DNA of 64,000 nt from Prolixibacteraceae bacterium (GCA_028282705.1 JANQHI010000008.1:23644-87643), one strand, 5' to 3'; positions 27,550-35,870 are shown, counted from the stretch's first letter. Notes: generated from the sequence alone by a model not told the origin. Program-made: numbers and translations.

Positions 27550-28521
27550 ATGAAAAGAATTGTAGTAACAGGAGCAGGTGGTTTCATTGCAGGGCACCTG
27601 GCCAGAAGGTTGAAAGATATGGGGCACTATGTGAGGGCAGTTGACAAAAAACCTTTAACAGAGTGGTATCAGGTTCATGGTGACATTGATAACCTTGTGC
27701 TTGACCTGAATGTAAAAGAAAATTGCTATACAGCAGTAAATGGTTTTAACGAAGTTTTTAACCTGGCAGCTGATATGGGGGGTATGGGTTTTATTGAAAA
27801 CAATAAAGCTGAATGTATGCTCAGTGTGCTTATCAATACACATATGCTTATGGCTTCACGTGACCTGGGTGTTGAACGATTTTTCTATGCTTCTTCAGCA
27901 TGTGTTTACAATGGGGAAAAGCAAACAGGTCCTGACAACCCTGGTTTAAAAGAAGAAGATGCATACCCTGCATTGGCAGAAGATGGCTATGGATGGGAGA
28001 AACTATTTTCAGAAAGGATGTGCCGCCATTTTATGGAAGATTATGGCATAACTACACGTGTTGCGCGTTTCCATAATGTATATGGTCCATTTGGTACTTA
28101 TGATGGTGGGCGTGAAAAAGCTCCTGCTGCCATGTGCCGCAAAATTATTGAAGGGGAGCTATATGGAAAAGATGAAATTGTCATTTGGGGAGATGGGGAA
28201 CAAACACGTTCATTTATGTACATAGACGACTGTGTGGATGGGATATTGAAGATTATGTACAGCAATATTGAAGAACCCATTAACCTTGGAAGTGATGAAA
28301 TGGTTTCAATTAACCAACTGGTTGATATTGTTGAAGATATTGCAGGCTACAAACTAACCAGAAAGTATGACCCTGATGCCCCAAAAGGTGTACGTGGGCG
28401 TAACAGTGACAATACCCTAATTGAAAAATACCTTGGTTGGGCTCCAGGATATCCTCTTGTAGATGGGATGAAAAAGACCTATGATTGGATTAAAGCAGAA
28501 ATGGTTAATAACAAAAAGTAG
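27550..28521 (+). CDS. GDP-mannose 3,5-epimerase-like SDR enzyme
   Basis: A 323-residue extended short-chain dehydrogenase. NAD binds at GAGGFIAGH (8-16). The catalytic Tyr147-x3-Lys151 lies in DGYGWEK. Several long blocks match plant GDP-mannose 3,5-epimerase: LAADMGGMGFI, FFYASSACVY, RFHNVYGPFGT, GGREKAPAA, NLGSDEMVS and GVRGRNSDN. The plant catalytic residues Cys145, Tyr174, Lys178 and Lys217 (from memory) correspond to Cys118, Tyr147, Lys151 and Lys190 with identical spacing. The predicted reaction is GDP-D-mannose to GDP-L-galactose and/or GDP-L-gulose. It opens a four-gene operon that also makes GDP-mannose. Confidence 0.85.
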   Translation: MKRIVVTGAGGFIAGHLARRLKDMGHYVRAVDKKPLTEWYQVHGDIDNLVLDLNVKENCYTAVNGFNEVFNLAADMGGMGFIENNKAECMLSVLINTHMLMASRDLGVERFFYASSACVYNGEKQTGPDNPGLKEEDAYPALAEDGYGWEKLFSERMCRHFMEDYGITTRVARFHNVYGPFGTYDGGREKAPAAMCRKIIEGELYGKDEIVIWGDGEQTRSFMYIDDCVDGILKIMYSNIEEPINLGSDEMVSINQLVDIVEDIAGYKLTRKYDPDAPKGVRGRNSDNTLIEKYLGWAPGYPLVDGMKKTYDWIKAEMVNNKK

Positions 28522-28564
28522 TTTTTCCTATTTTTAATACCTCTAATTATAACTTAAAGATTTC

Positions 28565-29701
28565 ATGTCAGATAAGATAGTAATGGTAAGTGGTTGTTTT
28601 GATTTGCTGCATGCAGGGCATGTGGCTTTTTTGAGAACAGCTGCCAAATATGGGAAATTACATGTTTTTGTAGGGCAAGACCAAAACCTGGAATTACTGA
28701 AAGGGAAACCACCATATTTTTCCCAGGAAGAGAGGAAATACATGGTAGGGGCAGTTCGTCATGTAGAAGAAGCACATATTGCTTCAGGCTCAGGGATGCT
28801 TGACTTTGAGCCAGATATGAAAGTCCTGAAACCAGATATTTTCATTGTAAACAGTGATGGCTTTACACCTGAGAAAAAGAGGGTTTGTGAAGAGAATGGG
28901 ATTGAATTGGTTGTGTTGGAAAGGATTCCTGAAGAGGGGCTTCCTGCACGTTCCAGCTCAGGTACAAAAAGTGAACTGAAATTCCCCTATAGGGTATGTT
29001 TGGCAGGGGGGTGGGTTGACCAGCCATGGGTTTCCAAAATATGCCCTGGTTCAGTTGTGGTAGCTCAAATATGGCCAACTATGGATTTTAATGACCGCTC
29101 AGGGATGGCTACTAGTTCACGCAGGGTGGCCATTGAATTGTGGGGAAACAAATACCCTGAAGGTAACCCTGTAAAAAATGCCCAATTGCTTTTTGGGGCA
29201 GAGAACCCTCCTGGTTCTGAGTACATTTCAGGTACACAGGATCATATTGGGCTACTAGTCCCAGGTATCAGCAGGCTGGATTATGATGGGGAGTTCTGGC
29301 CAAAACACATTGAGTCAACTATTGACCCTGAAACATGTGAATGGCTTTCTGAAGTCCTTCATTTACAGCCATTAGCACCACGCCCTGAAGGCTATGACCC
29401 ATTGCTAACCAAAAACCTTGACCCTACTCACATAAAAAGCCTGGGAGAGGCAGGTGCAATGTGTTATGAGGCTATCCTCAAAAAAGATGTGAAATTGTTG
29501 GGAGAATCTATGAAAGAAACTTTTTTAGCTTGGAGTAAAATATTACCTTTCACTGTCCCTGATTGGGTAATGGAAGAGATGCAAAATAACTATTTCTCTA
29601 ACTATTCTGGGGCTATAACTTCAGGAAGTGGGGGAGGTTATGTGGTATTTCCTTCAGAAGAAAATATTGAAGGGGCTATTAAAGTGAAAATAAGGTATTA
29701 A
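28565..29701 (+). CDS. Nucleotidyltransferase-GHMP kinase-like fusion
   Basis: A 378-residue protein with two enzyme-like halves. The first ~135 residues are a cytidylyltransferase-type domain with GCFDLLHAGH (HxGH at 16-19) and SSSGTK at its end. The second half resembles a GHMP kinase: RVCLAGGWVD (about 143-152), SGMATSSRR (about 180, the phosphate-loop position) and a C-terminal SGSGGGYVV (about 353). At ~240 residues this half is shorter than most GHMP kinases. A kinase joined to a nucleotidyltransferase recalls the salvage enzyme FKP, but the domain order and transferase family differ. The predicted role is activation of a sugar or sugar phosphate linked to the GDP-sugar operon. Substrate is unknown. 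Confidence 0.7.
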   Translation: MSDKIVMVSGCFDLLHAGHVAFLRTAAKYGKLHVFVGQDQNLELLKGKPPYFSQEERKYMVGAVRHVEEAHIASGSGMLDFEPDMKVLKPDIFIVNSDGFTPEKKRVCEENGIELVVLERIPEEGLPARSSSGTKSELKFPYRVCLAGGWVDQPWVSKICPGSVVVAQIWPTMDFNDRSGMATSSRRVAIELWGNKYPEGNPVKNAQLLFGAENPPGSEYISGTQDHIGLLVPGISRLDYDGEFWPKHIESTIDPETCEWLSEVLHLQPLAPRPEGYDPLLTKNLDPTHIKSLGEAGAMCYEAILKKDVKLLGESMKETFLAWSKILPFTVPDWVMEEMQNNYFSNYSGAITSGSGGGYVVFPSEENIEGAIKVKIRY

Positions 29702-29714
29702 TAAAAACAGGTTA

Positions 29715-30797
29715 ATGATGAATGACATTTATTGCCTCATAATGGCAGGAGGCTCTGGCACACGTTTCTGGCCAAAAAGCAGGGTGAAAAAACCCAAACA
29801 ATTTTTGAATATTGTTGGTGATAGATCTTTGCTGCAAGATACTATTGGAAGGTTTTCAGCATTTACACCAACAGAGAATATTTATATTGTTTCAAACAAA
29901 AACCAGGCTGAGGTTTTGGAAGGGCAAACACCATTGCTTCCCAAAGAAAACCTTATTTATGAACCAGTTGGGAAAAATACATTGCCATGCATTGGGCTTG
30001 CAGCCATGTTTGCAGAAAAGGAAAACCCTGATGGGGTAATGGTTGTGTCACCTTCAGACCACCTGATCACAGATGAAAAGCTGTTCAGTGAGACAGTACT
30101 TTCTGCTGTTAATATTGCCAATGAAAAAGATGGGATTGTTACCATTGGCATAACCCCACAATACCCTGCAACTGGATATGGGTATGTACAAACAGATGAA
30201 GACATCACAGGGGAGAATGCCATTAAGCAATTTAAAGTGAGAAGGTTTGTTGAGAAGCCTGATAAAAACACAGCAGAAGGATACCTTAATGAAGGTGGCT
30301 TTTATTGGAATAGTGGCCTCTTTGTGTTTAAAGTTTCTGTTTTTCTTGAGGCTGTAAAAGAGTTTGCCCCTGCATTGTATGCTGACCTCAGAAAGATACA
30401 AAAAGATATAGGCAACCAAACTTTTGATCAAACTCTTGATACCATTTACGGGGCAGTTGAAAGCATATCAATAGATTATGGGATTATGGAACATGCCCAA
30501 AATATCTACCTGGTGGAAGGGAATTTTGACTGGAATGACCTGGGAAGCTGGGAATCAGTATACCAAGTGAATGAAAAAGATGGCAATGGAAATGTACAAT
30601 CAGGGGAAGCAATATTCATTGGGGCAAAAAATGCTTTTATTGATACTGATCAAGGCCTTGTGGCTTTAATAGGGTTAGATGATGTGGTTGTAGTAAAAGA
30701 AGGAAATGCTACATTGGTTTGTAAAAGAGGTAAAAGTGAAGAGGTCAAAAAAATAGTTGACCAATTAAAATCAGAGGGTAGGATTGAATATTTATAA
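29715..30797 (+). CDS. manC: Mannose-1-phosphate guanylyltransferase
   Basis: A 360-residue GDP-mannose pyrophosphorylase. It has the nucleotide-binding MAGGSGTRFWPKSR at the N-terminus, a VMVVSPSDHLI metal site, VEKPDKNTAE, FYWNSGLFVF, and the late GNFDWNDLGSWE. It makes GDP-mannose from mannose-1-phosphate and GTP. It lacks the C-terminal isomerase domain of bifunctional ManC enzymes, which is usual in Bacteroidota. It lies 13 nt after the fusion gene and supplies the substrate of the epimerase-like enzyme. Confidence 0.93.
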   Translation: MMNDIYCLIMAGGSGTRFWPKSRVKKPKQFLNIVGDRSLLQDTIGRFSAFTPTENIYIVSNKNQAEVLEGQTPLLPKENLIYEPVGKNTLPCIGLAAMFAEKENPDGVMVVSPSDHLITDEKLFSETVLSAVNIANEKDGIVTIGITPQYPATGYGYVQTDEDITGENAIKQFKVRRFVEKPDKNTAEGYLNEGGFYWNSGLFVFKVSVFLEAVKEFAPALYADLRKIQKDIGNQTFDQTLDTIYGAVESISIDYGIMEHAQNIYLVEGNFDWNDLGSWESVYQVNEKDGNGNVQSGEAIFIGAKNAFIDTDQGLVALIGLDDVVVVKEGNATLVCKRGKSEEVKKIVDQLKSEGRIEYL

Positions 30798-30808
30798 GGT
30801 CTATTGTA

Positions 30809-31159
30809 ATGCAAGGTTATAAAAGGTATTATAAAGCTCTTAAACTAGAGGATGATACAGCCTTAATTGAAGAGTATAAAAAGGTACATCAGCCTGGTGC
30901 TGCTTGGCCTGAGGTAACCCAGGGGATGCGTGATGTTGGAATCGTTGATATGGAGATTTACCTCGTGAGAAACCAGTTGTTTATGATTATGGATACTATC
31001 CCGGGTTTTGACCATGATAAAGCTATGAAAGAGTTGGCTCTAAAACCTAGGCAAAAGGAGTGGGAAGCATATGTCGCAAAGTTCCAGGAAACTGGCTCTG
31101 ATGCTACTGCTGATGAAAAATGGCAGTTAATGGAAAGGATTTACAAAATGGGTTTATAA
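30809..31159 (+). CDS. L-rhamnose mutarotase family protein (L-sugar mutarotase)
   Basis: A 116-residue single-domain protein of the RhaM/FucM2-type family. It opens with QGYKRYYKALKLEDD, then YKKVHQPGAAWPEVTQGMRDVGIVDMEIYLV with the conserved His and Trp, and LFMIMDTIPGFDHDKA. These enzymes interconvert anomers of L-rhamnose or L-fucose. Being 11 nt after manC, it is the last gene of the operon. L-fucose and L-galactose share the same ring stereochemistry except at C6, so a mutarotase here fits a role with an L-galactose-type sugar. That link is inference. Confidence 0.8.
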   Translation: MQGYKRYYKALKLEDDTALIEEYKKVHQPGAAWPEVTQGMRDVGIVDMEIYLVRNQLFMIMDTIPGFDHDKAMKELALKPRQKEWEAYVAKFQETGSDATADEKWQLMERIYKMGL

Positions 31160-31186
31160 ATTCGTTTCAAACAAAATTCTTTTAGC

Positions 31187-31215
31187 AAAAAAAGTGGGGT
31201 AATTTTACCCCACTT
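31187..31215. terminator. Bidirectional terminator between the sugar operon and pyrI
   Basis: AAGTGGGGTA and TACCCCACTT form a 10-bp perfect stem with an ATTT loop, between the two converging genes. Confidence 0.88.
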
Positions 31216-31252
31216 CCTTTATCATACCCTTATATATTGCCAATCCTTTAGG

Positions 31253-31723
31253 CTATTTTATAACCATTTGGTTTTCATTGGTAATTTTTTCACAATAGTG
31301 GCATTTCAAGGCTATTGGGTTCTTTGATATAACCTTGAAACAGGTATTTATTTTTTCATTGTTGGTTATACATTTTGGGTTGAAGCATTTGGCAATCCCT
31401 TTGATGGTTTCAGGGATTTCAACCACCCTTTTTTCAACTACCTCATAATCTTTAATAATATTCAATTTGGCATGAGGTGCAATCAGGGCAATCTTGTCAA
31501 TTTCTTCATCCTTAAAATATTTATCTGAAACTTTTATAATTGCTTTATGCCCCAGTTTCCCACTTTCCAGGTTGGTTCCAAAGGTTATCTGGTTTGAGAT
31601 TTTGTCAAGCCCTAAAATGGTGATTACTTTAAATAAACTTTTGGCAGGGATATGGTCAATTACAGTCCCATTCTTGATGGCACTTACTTTAAGCTTGAGT
31701 TTCTTTTTATTATTTTCAGTCAT
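31253..31723 (-). CDS. pyrI: Aspartate carbamoyltransferase regulatory subunit
   Basis: A 156-residue PyrI. It has the N-terminal allosteric nucleotide domain (KVSAIKNGTVIDHIPAKSLFKVITIL) and a C-terminal zinc domain with Cys ligands in CFNPKC and CHYC. It binds CTP and ATP and controls PyrB in the holoenzyme. It starts 6 nt after pyrB and so is translated from the same message. Length and ligands are normal. Confidence 0.96.
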   Translation of the reverse strand: MTENNKKKLKLKVSAIKNGTVIDHIPAKSLFKVITILGLDKISNQITFGTNLESGKLGHKAIIKVSDKYFKDEEIDKIALIAPHAKLNIIKDYEVVEKRVVEIPETIKGIAKCFNPKCITNNEKINTCFKVISKNPIALKCHYCEKITNENQMVIK

Positions 31724-31729
31724 GGCAAC

Positions 31730-32641
31730 CTATTTTAAATTCATGATATGTGAAATAATGGCTTCACGTGTAAATACTCCATTCAAAGCTTGTGTGAAGT
31801 AATAAGCTTTTGTATTCTCATCCACATCAGTATGGATTTCATTTACCCTTGGCAGGGGATGGAGGATTTTTAGGTTAGGCTTAGTATTTTCAAGCATATC
31901 ATTTTTCAGGATATAAACATTCTTCACTTTTTCATATTCAATGGGGTCAGAAAAACGTTCTTTTTGTACCCTGGTCATGTAAATAATATCTGCTTCTGAA
32001 ATAATATCAGTGAACTCTTTATGTTCAAAATACCTGATCCCAAGGTTTTTTAGGTAAAGTTTATATTCATCAGGCATTTGCAATTCTTCAGGTGCAATAA
32101 AATTGAAGATGGGGTTTTCAAACTGTGACATCGCCATCAGTAAAGAATGCACTGTGCGCCCATATTTCAGGTCGCCTACCATAAAAATGTTCATGTTATC
32201 CAAAGTGTCCTGGGTTTTTAGGATTGAATACATGTCAAGCAGGGTTTGGGTTGGGTGCTGGTTGGCTCCATCACCTGCATTGATTACTGGCACATCAGAA
32301 ACTTCTGCTGCATAACGTGCGCTTCCTTCCAATGGGTGGCGCATAACAATCATGTCTGCATAATTGCTTACCATCTTAATGGTATCATGCAATGTTTCCC
32401 CTTTTTTAACACTTGAGCTGCTGGAGTCTGTAAACCCAATAATTTTACCACCAAGCCTGCTAATAGCAGTTTCAAAACTTAGGCGCGTCCGCGTTGAAGG
32501 TTCAAAAAAAAGGGAAGCTACTACTTTCCCTTGTAACAAATCCTGGTTAGGATTTTCTTCAAACTCACCTGCAAGCTCCATAATCCTCATGTACTCTTCC
32601 TTGGTGAAGTCATTAATTGAAATTAAATCTTTTTTTTTCAT
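31730..32641 (-). CDS. pyrB: Aspartate carbamoyltransferase catalytic subunit
   Basis: A 303-residue PyrB with the carbamoyl-phosphate loop [13 protein letters not shown] (about 46-58), the second-site [18 protein letters not shown] (about 128-135) and the late HPLPRVNEI. It makes carbamoyl-aspartate, the first committed step of pyrimidine synthesis. The start ATG lies 36 nt after an intrinsic terminator in a leader that also holds a 48-codon open frame, so expression is probably controlled by attenuation. Confidence 0.97.
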   Translation of the reverse strand: MKKKDLISINDFTKEEYMRIMELAGEFEENPNQDLLQGKVVASLFFEPSTRTRLSFETAISRLGGKIIGFTDSSSSSVKKGETLHDTIKMVSNYADMIVMRHPLEGSARYAAEVSDVPVINAGDGANQHPTQTLLDMYSILKTQDTLDNMNIFMVGDLKYGRTVHSLLMAMSQFENPIFNFIAPEELQMPDEYKLYLKNLGIRYFEHKEFTDIISEADIIYMTRVQKERFSDPIEYEKVKNVYILKNDMLENTKPNLKILHPLPRVNEIHTDVDENTKAYYFTQALNGVFTREAIISHIMNLK

Positions 32642-32677
32642 TAAGCCTGTATTTTTTTATTACAAAGTGCCTTATTC

Positions 32678-32710
32678 AAAAAAAAACCAACATTATAAAA
32701 AATGCTGGTT
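32678..32710 (-). terminator. Attenuator terminator in the pyrBI leader
   Basis: On the minus strand AACCAGCATT (32710-32701) pairs with AATGTTGGTT (32694-32685), ten pairs with one G-U wobble and a 6-nt loop, followed by seven T (32684-32678). On the plus strand the wobble position is an A-C mismatch, so the hairpin is better formed in the pyrBI direction. It sits 36 nt before pyrB and 10 nt after the leader stop codon. Confidence 0.75.
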
Positions 32711-32720
32711 TTTTATTCTT

Positions 32721-32867
32721 TTAAAAGAAAACTCCTTTTCGATACCAAGGCATCGAAATTTTATTCATTCTTAAAAAGATGAAACGCCTGGAAAAGGGAA
32801 AATTACTTAGGTGGTATGAACCTACGCCATAAGTAAAATAAAAGTGATTTATTTGACGTCCCATCAT
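32721..32867 (-). CDS. Putative pyrBI leader peptide (pyrL-like)
   Basis: A 48-codon frame starts with ATGATG at 32867 and ends at TAA (32723-32721), 10 nt before the terminator stem. An inner ATG at 32768 would give only 15 residues, ending in RKGVFF. The peptide is rich in Phe and basic residues, including FPFSRRFIF and the last GVFF, with many T-rich codons. The enterobacterial pyrL peptide has a similar layout: a short Phe-rich frame that ends at or in the attenuator. Sequence homology is not claimed. A frame this long in 300 nt could arise by chance; its exact placement at the hairpin is the supporting fact. Confidence 0.45.
   Translation of the reverse strand: MMGRQINHFYFTYGVGSYHLSNFPFSRRFIFLRMNKISMPWYRKGVFF
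32737..32758 (-). promoter_or_regulatory. Possible pause hairpin in the pyrBI leader
   Basis: TTTCGATGC and GTATCGAAA form nine pairs (one G-T wobble) with a CTTG loop. It lies within the leader frame and about 27 nt upstream of the terminator stem, where a transcription-pausing hairpin would be expected in a coupled attenuator. Confidence 0.4.
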
Positions 32868-32871
32868 GCTT

Positions 32872-32879
32872 CAAATTTA
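32872..32879 (-). promoter_or_regulatory. Candidate -7 element upstream of the pyrBI leader
   Basis: TAAATTTG on the minus strand is an exact TAnnTTTG, but the 18-19-nt upstream position has no TTTG. It ends 4 nt before the first leader ATG, so use of this element would make that ATG leaderless, or favour the inner ATG. Confidence 0.3.
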
Positions 32880-32943
32880 TGCTATTGCACGCTTTTTTTT
32901 TATGATTTAAGAAGTATTTTATTAGTATTTTATTAACATTCTG

Positions 32944-33546
32944 TTAATCTTTTCCTTCAATTGAAACCCCATATATTTTTGAGAATATTTTTTCAATTCT
33001 TCCTGCTTCTGATAAACGCACGGAAAACAAGATGTTGCAGTCTTCCATGAAGTTAGCCTCTAACTGGTTCAGCTTTTCATTTTTTAATATGCCCATTACT
33101 TCATTTAGCAAATTGTATGAAAAATTAAGGCTGAATATCTTTTCTACTTTTTTTTCTATAATTTCTGCATTTTCCAATGCTTCTTTGGCTGCTGACCTAT
33201 AAGCATTGATAAGCCCGTTCGCACCCAGCAATGTGCCACCAAAATAGCGCACAACAACAGCCAAGATATTGGTTACATTATAACTTACAAGCTGCCCCAA
33301 TATAGGTTTCCCAGCTGTTGAGGAAGGTTCCCCATCATCATTGGCCCTATACCTTGCCTTTTCAGCTCCCAGCCTCCAGGCATAGCAATGATGGCGTGCA
33401 TTGTGGTGCTCTTTTTTTAGGTTTTTGAGTATTTCCTTTACCTCATCTTCTGATTTTACAGGATAAGCATAGGAAATAAACTTGCTGCCTTTGTCTTTAA
33501 ATAGCCCTGTTGAATTTTTTTTTATGGTATAATAAATATCTTCCAT
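32944..33546 (-). CDS. YigZ/IMPACT family protein
   Basis: A 200-residue protein. The first ~115 residues form the IMPACT/UPF0029 domain with AYPVKSEDEV, ARHHCYAWRLG and DDGEPSSTAGKPIL. The rest is a DUF1949 ferredoxin-like domain. The ATG at 33546 is chosen because it lies just after the stop of the upstream EamA gene (one base between them); an earlier in-frame start would overlap that gene. Its cellular role is not established; relatives affect translation control in eukaryotes. Confidence 0.9.
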   Translation of the reverse strand: MEDIYYTIKKNSTGLFKDKGSKFISYAYPVKSEDEVKEILKNLKKEHHNARHHCYAWRLGAEKARYRANDDGEPSSTAGKPILGQLVSYNVTNILAVVVRYFGGTLLGANGLINAYRSAAKEALENAEIIEKKVEKIFSLNFSYNLLNEVMGILKNEKLNQLEANFMEDCNILFSVRLSEAGRIEKIFSKIYGVSIEGKD

Positions 33547-33547
33547 T

Positions 33548-34408
33548 TTATAAAAAGGTAAGCATGCCAATACTCACAATTGCCAAAATAATACCTACCA
33601 AATTTAACCTGGTAATTTTTTCCCGAAAAATAATATAGCCAATAATGGCAGACAATGATACAATAGAAATATTGTTGATAGCAAATACAACTGAACTGTC
33701 TATGGTTCCATGCCCAAGGGCTTTGATCAGGAAGAACAATGAGCCAAAATTAACTACCCCCAAAAAGATGCCAAATAATAGGGTAGGGCCATGAGTGTAA
33801 CCTTTCAAACCTTGTTTATTTAGCAGGCTTATTATTAGGCTAGCTAATAATGCAATTAAAAAAACTGTGGCTGAAAACAAGCCTGTTTCATTTTCAGGGA
33901 TGGATGTTTCCTGTACATATTTTACAATAGAATCAATAAAACCAGTGCCTATGAAAATAATGGCAGGAAGTAGTAAAAGCTGGTAGCCTTGCTTGGGTTT
34001 GCCTTTTTTAAAGATTGAAAAAATTACGGAAATTATTGCTAGTAAAAAACCTGCAACTTTTGTAATTGTAATTTGCTCATTGAAATACAGCAAGGAAAAC
34101 AAAATGGGTGTTATCATTGACATTTTTGCAGCCACAGATGTTATGGTAATGCCTGCCAGTTGTGTTGATTTTCCAATGATGAAAAACATAGCAATAAAGA
34201 GTATCCCAATGAACATTGCAAACCAAATCCATCCTTTTTGGATGATTTCTGATGAGAATGTGGCTTGCATGGTTACAAACCCCAACACTGTTGCAGCAAG
34301 GTAGTTTATTACAATCAGGTTGAAAAGCTTGCATGAATAATGCTTGCTGGTTTTAAATGTAACAACAATGAGGGTAGATGATAAAATGCAGGCAACCAGG
34401 TACAGCAT
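33548..34408 (-). CDS. EamA/DMT-type transporter
   Basis: A 286-residue integral membrane protein with about ten hydrophobic helices in two repeats, as in the drug/metabolite transporter superfamily. Examples are ITSVAAKMSMITPILFSLLYF in the first half and SSVVFAINNISIVSLSAIIGY in the second. The start ATG stands 5 nt after the T-run of the dnaA terminator, so it must be expressed by readthrough or from a promoter overlapping that terminator. Substrate unknown. The YigZ gene follows immediately. Confidence 0.83.
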   Translation of the reverse strand: MLYLVACILSSTLIVVTFKTSKHYSCKLFNLIVINYLAATVLGFVTMQATFSSEIIQKGWIWFAMFIGILFIAMFFIIGKSTQLAGITITSVAAKMSMITPILFSLLYFNEQITITKVAGFLLAIISVIFSIFKKGKPKQGYQLLLLPAIIFIGTGFIDSIVKYVQETSIPENETGLFSATVFLIALLASLIISLLNKQGLKGYTHGPTLLFGIFLGVVNFGSLFFLIKALGHGTIDSSVVFAINNISIVSLSAIIGYIIFREKITRLNLVGIILAIVSIGMLTFL

Positions 34409-34413
34409 AAAAC

Positions 34414-34438
34414 AAAAAAAGCAGGTTAAAACCTGCTT
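34414..34438 (-). terminator. Intrinsic terminator of dnaA next to the EamA start codon
   Basis: AAGCAGGT and ACCTGCTT arms around a TTTA loop are followed on the minus strand by TTTTTTT (34420-34414), five bases before the EamA ATG. Confidence 0.88.
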
Positions 34439-34445
34439 CCCACTT

Positions 34446-35870
34446 TTACATTTTTAATTTCTTTTCAATGTCTTCAACAAATTGCCTGAAGTTTTTATCA
34501 GTTTCTTTCAGGTTGGTTACAGTTTTGCATGCATGGAGCACTGTAGCATGGTCTTTGTTCCCAATTTGTGCACCTATACTGGCCAGTGAAAACTTGGTCA
34601 GGCTTTTTGAAAAGTACATGGCTATTTGCCTTGCCTGGACAATTTCACGTTTCCTCGTTTTCGTTTGTAATGATTCAACAGGCATATTAAAATAATCACA
34701 AACTACTTTAGAAATGTATTCAATAGAAAGTTCGCGCTTAGAGTTTTTAACAAGCTTATTGATCAATTTGCTGGCCAGGTCAAGGGTAATTTCTTTTTTA
34801 TTCAGCATTGATTGGGCAAGCAGTGATACCAAAGCTCCCTCTAATTCCCTAACATTGTTTGTTATATGGGAGGCAATATATTCCATTACATCAGTGGTAA
34901 TCTGGATGCCATCTTTATATACTTTCCTCCTTAAAATTTCTATCCTGGTATCAAAATCTGGAATCACCAAGTCAGCTGTCAACCCCCACTTGAAACGTGA
35001 CAAAAGCCTTTGTTCCATTCCTTTAAGCTCAATTGGAGGCTTGTCTGAAGTAAGGATCAATTGTTTTCCTGACTGGTGCAGGTGGTTGAATATATGGAAG
35101 AATGTCTCCTGTGTTTTTTCTTTACCAGCAAACTCATGTACATCATCCAGGATCAGGATATCAATCATCTGGTAGAAATTCAGGAAATCATTCCTGTTGT
35201 TATTCCTGGTGGCTTCAGTAAACTGGGTTTGGAATTTATTAGCATTAACATATAGGACTACCTTGTCTGGAAAACGCTCTTTTGCTTCAATGCCAATTGC
35301 CTGTGCCAAATGGGTTTTCCCAAGGCCAGAATTTCCATAGATCATTAAAGGGTTGAAAGCAGTACCTCCAGGGTTTTGTGCTACAGCATAGCCTGCACTC
35401 CTGGCCAAACGGTTACAATCGCCTTCAACAAAATTCTCAAATGTGTTGTCAGGTTTTAGCTGTGGGTCAATTTGAAGCTTTTGGATGCCCGGAATTATGA
35501 ATGGGTTTTTTATAAAAGCTTTTTCTTCTGTTTTTAAAGGTATAGACAAGGGTTTGTTTTGTATTTTATTGTTATTGTTTGTTGGATATTTAACTGTATA
35601 AGGTGCTGAGTTGTTATTCCCCATGACAACATTGTATTCCAGCTTGGCATCACTACCCAATACATTGCGAAGCGTTTTCCTAAGTATGTCAATAAACTGT
35701 TCCTCAAGGTATTCATAAAAGAATGCGCTAGGAACTTGTATTGTTAATACTTTTTCTTCCAGCTTCACTGGCACAATAGGCTCAAACCAAGTTTTATAGC
35801 TACTATTTGGAATGTTGTCTTTAATTATTCCGAGACATTTATCCCATGCAGCCCAATGTTCTTTACTCAT
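34446..35870 (-). CDS. dnaA: Chromosomal replication initiator DnaA
   Basis: A 474-residue DnaA with all four domains: N-terminal helicase-loading domain (1-80), variable linker (80-140, Asn/Lys-rich), the AAA+ domain with GNSGLGKTH (Walker A, about 180) and ILILDDVHEF (Walker B), and the DNA-binding helix-turn-helix with NKDHATVLHACKTV. It opens the replication origin. As usual in Bacteroidota, dnaN and recF are not next to it. The 286-nt upstream gap is AT-rich. Confidence 0.98.
   Translation of the reverse strand: MSKEHWAAWDKCLGIIKDNIPNSSYKTWFEPIVPVKLEEKVLTIQVPSAFFYEYLEEQFIDILRKTLRNVLGSDAKLEYNVVMGNNNSAPYTVKYPTNNNNKIQNKPLSIPLKTEEKAFIKNPFIIPGIQKLQIDPQLKPDNTFENFVEGDCNRLARSAGYAVAQNPGGTAFNPLMIYGNSGLGKTHLAQAIGIEAKERFPDKVVLYVNANKFQTQFTEATRNNNRNDFLNFYQMIDILILDDVHEFAGKEKTQETFFHIFNHLHQSGKQLILTSDKPPIELKGMEQRLLSRFKWGLTADLVIPDFDTRIEILRRKVYKDGIQITTDVMEYIASHITNNVRELEGALVSLLAQSMLNKKEITLDLASKLINKLVKNSKRELSIEYISKVVCDYFNMPVESLQTKTRKREIVQARQIAMYFSKSLTKFSLASIGAQIGNKDHATVLHACKTVTNLKETDKNFRQFVEDIEKKLKM

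Noticed and set aside
32721..32867. Homology of the leader frame to E. coli PyrL
   Set aside because: Both are Phe-rich and end at an attenuator, but no reliable alignment is visible. Only the layout is compared.
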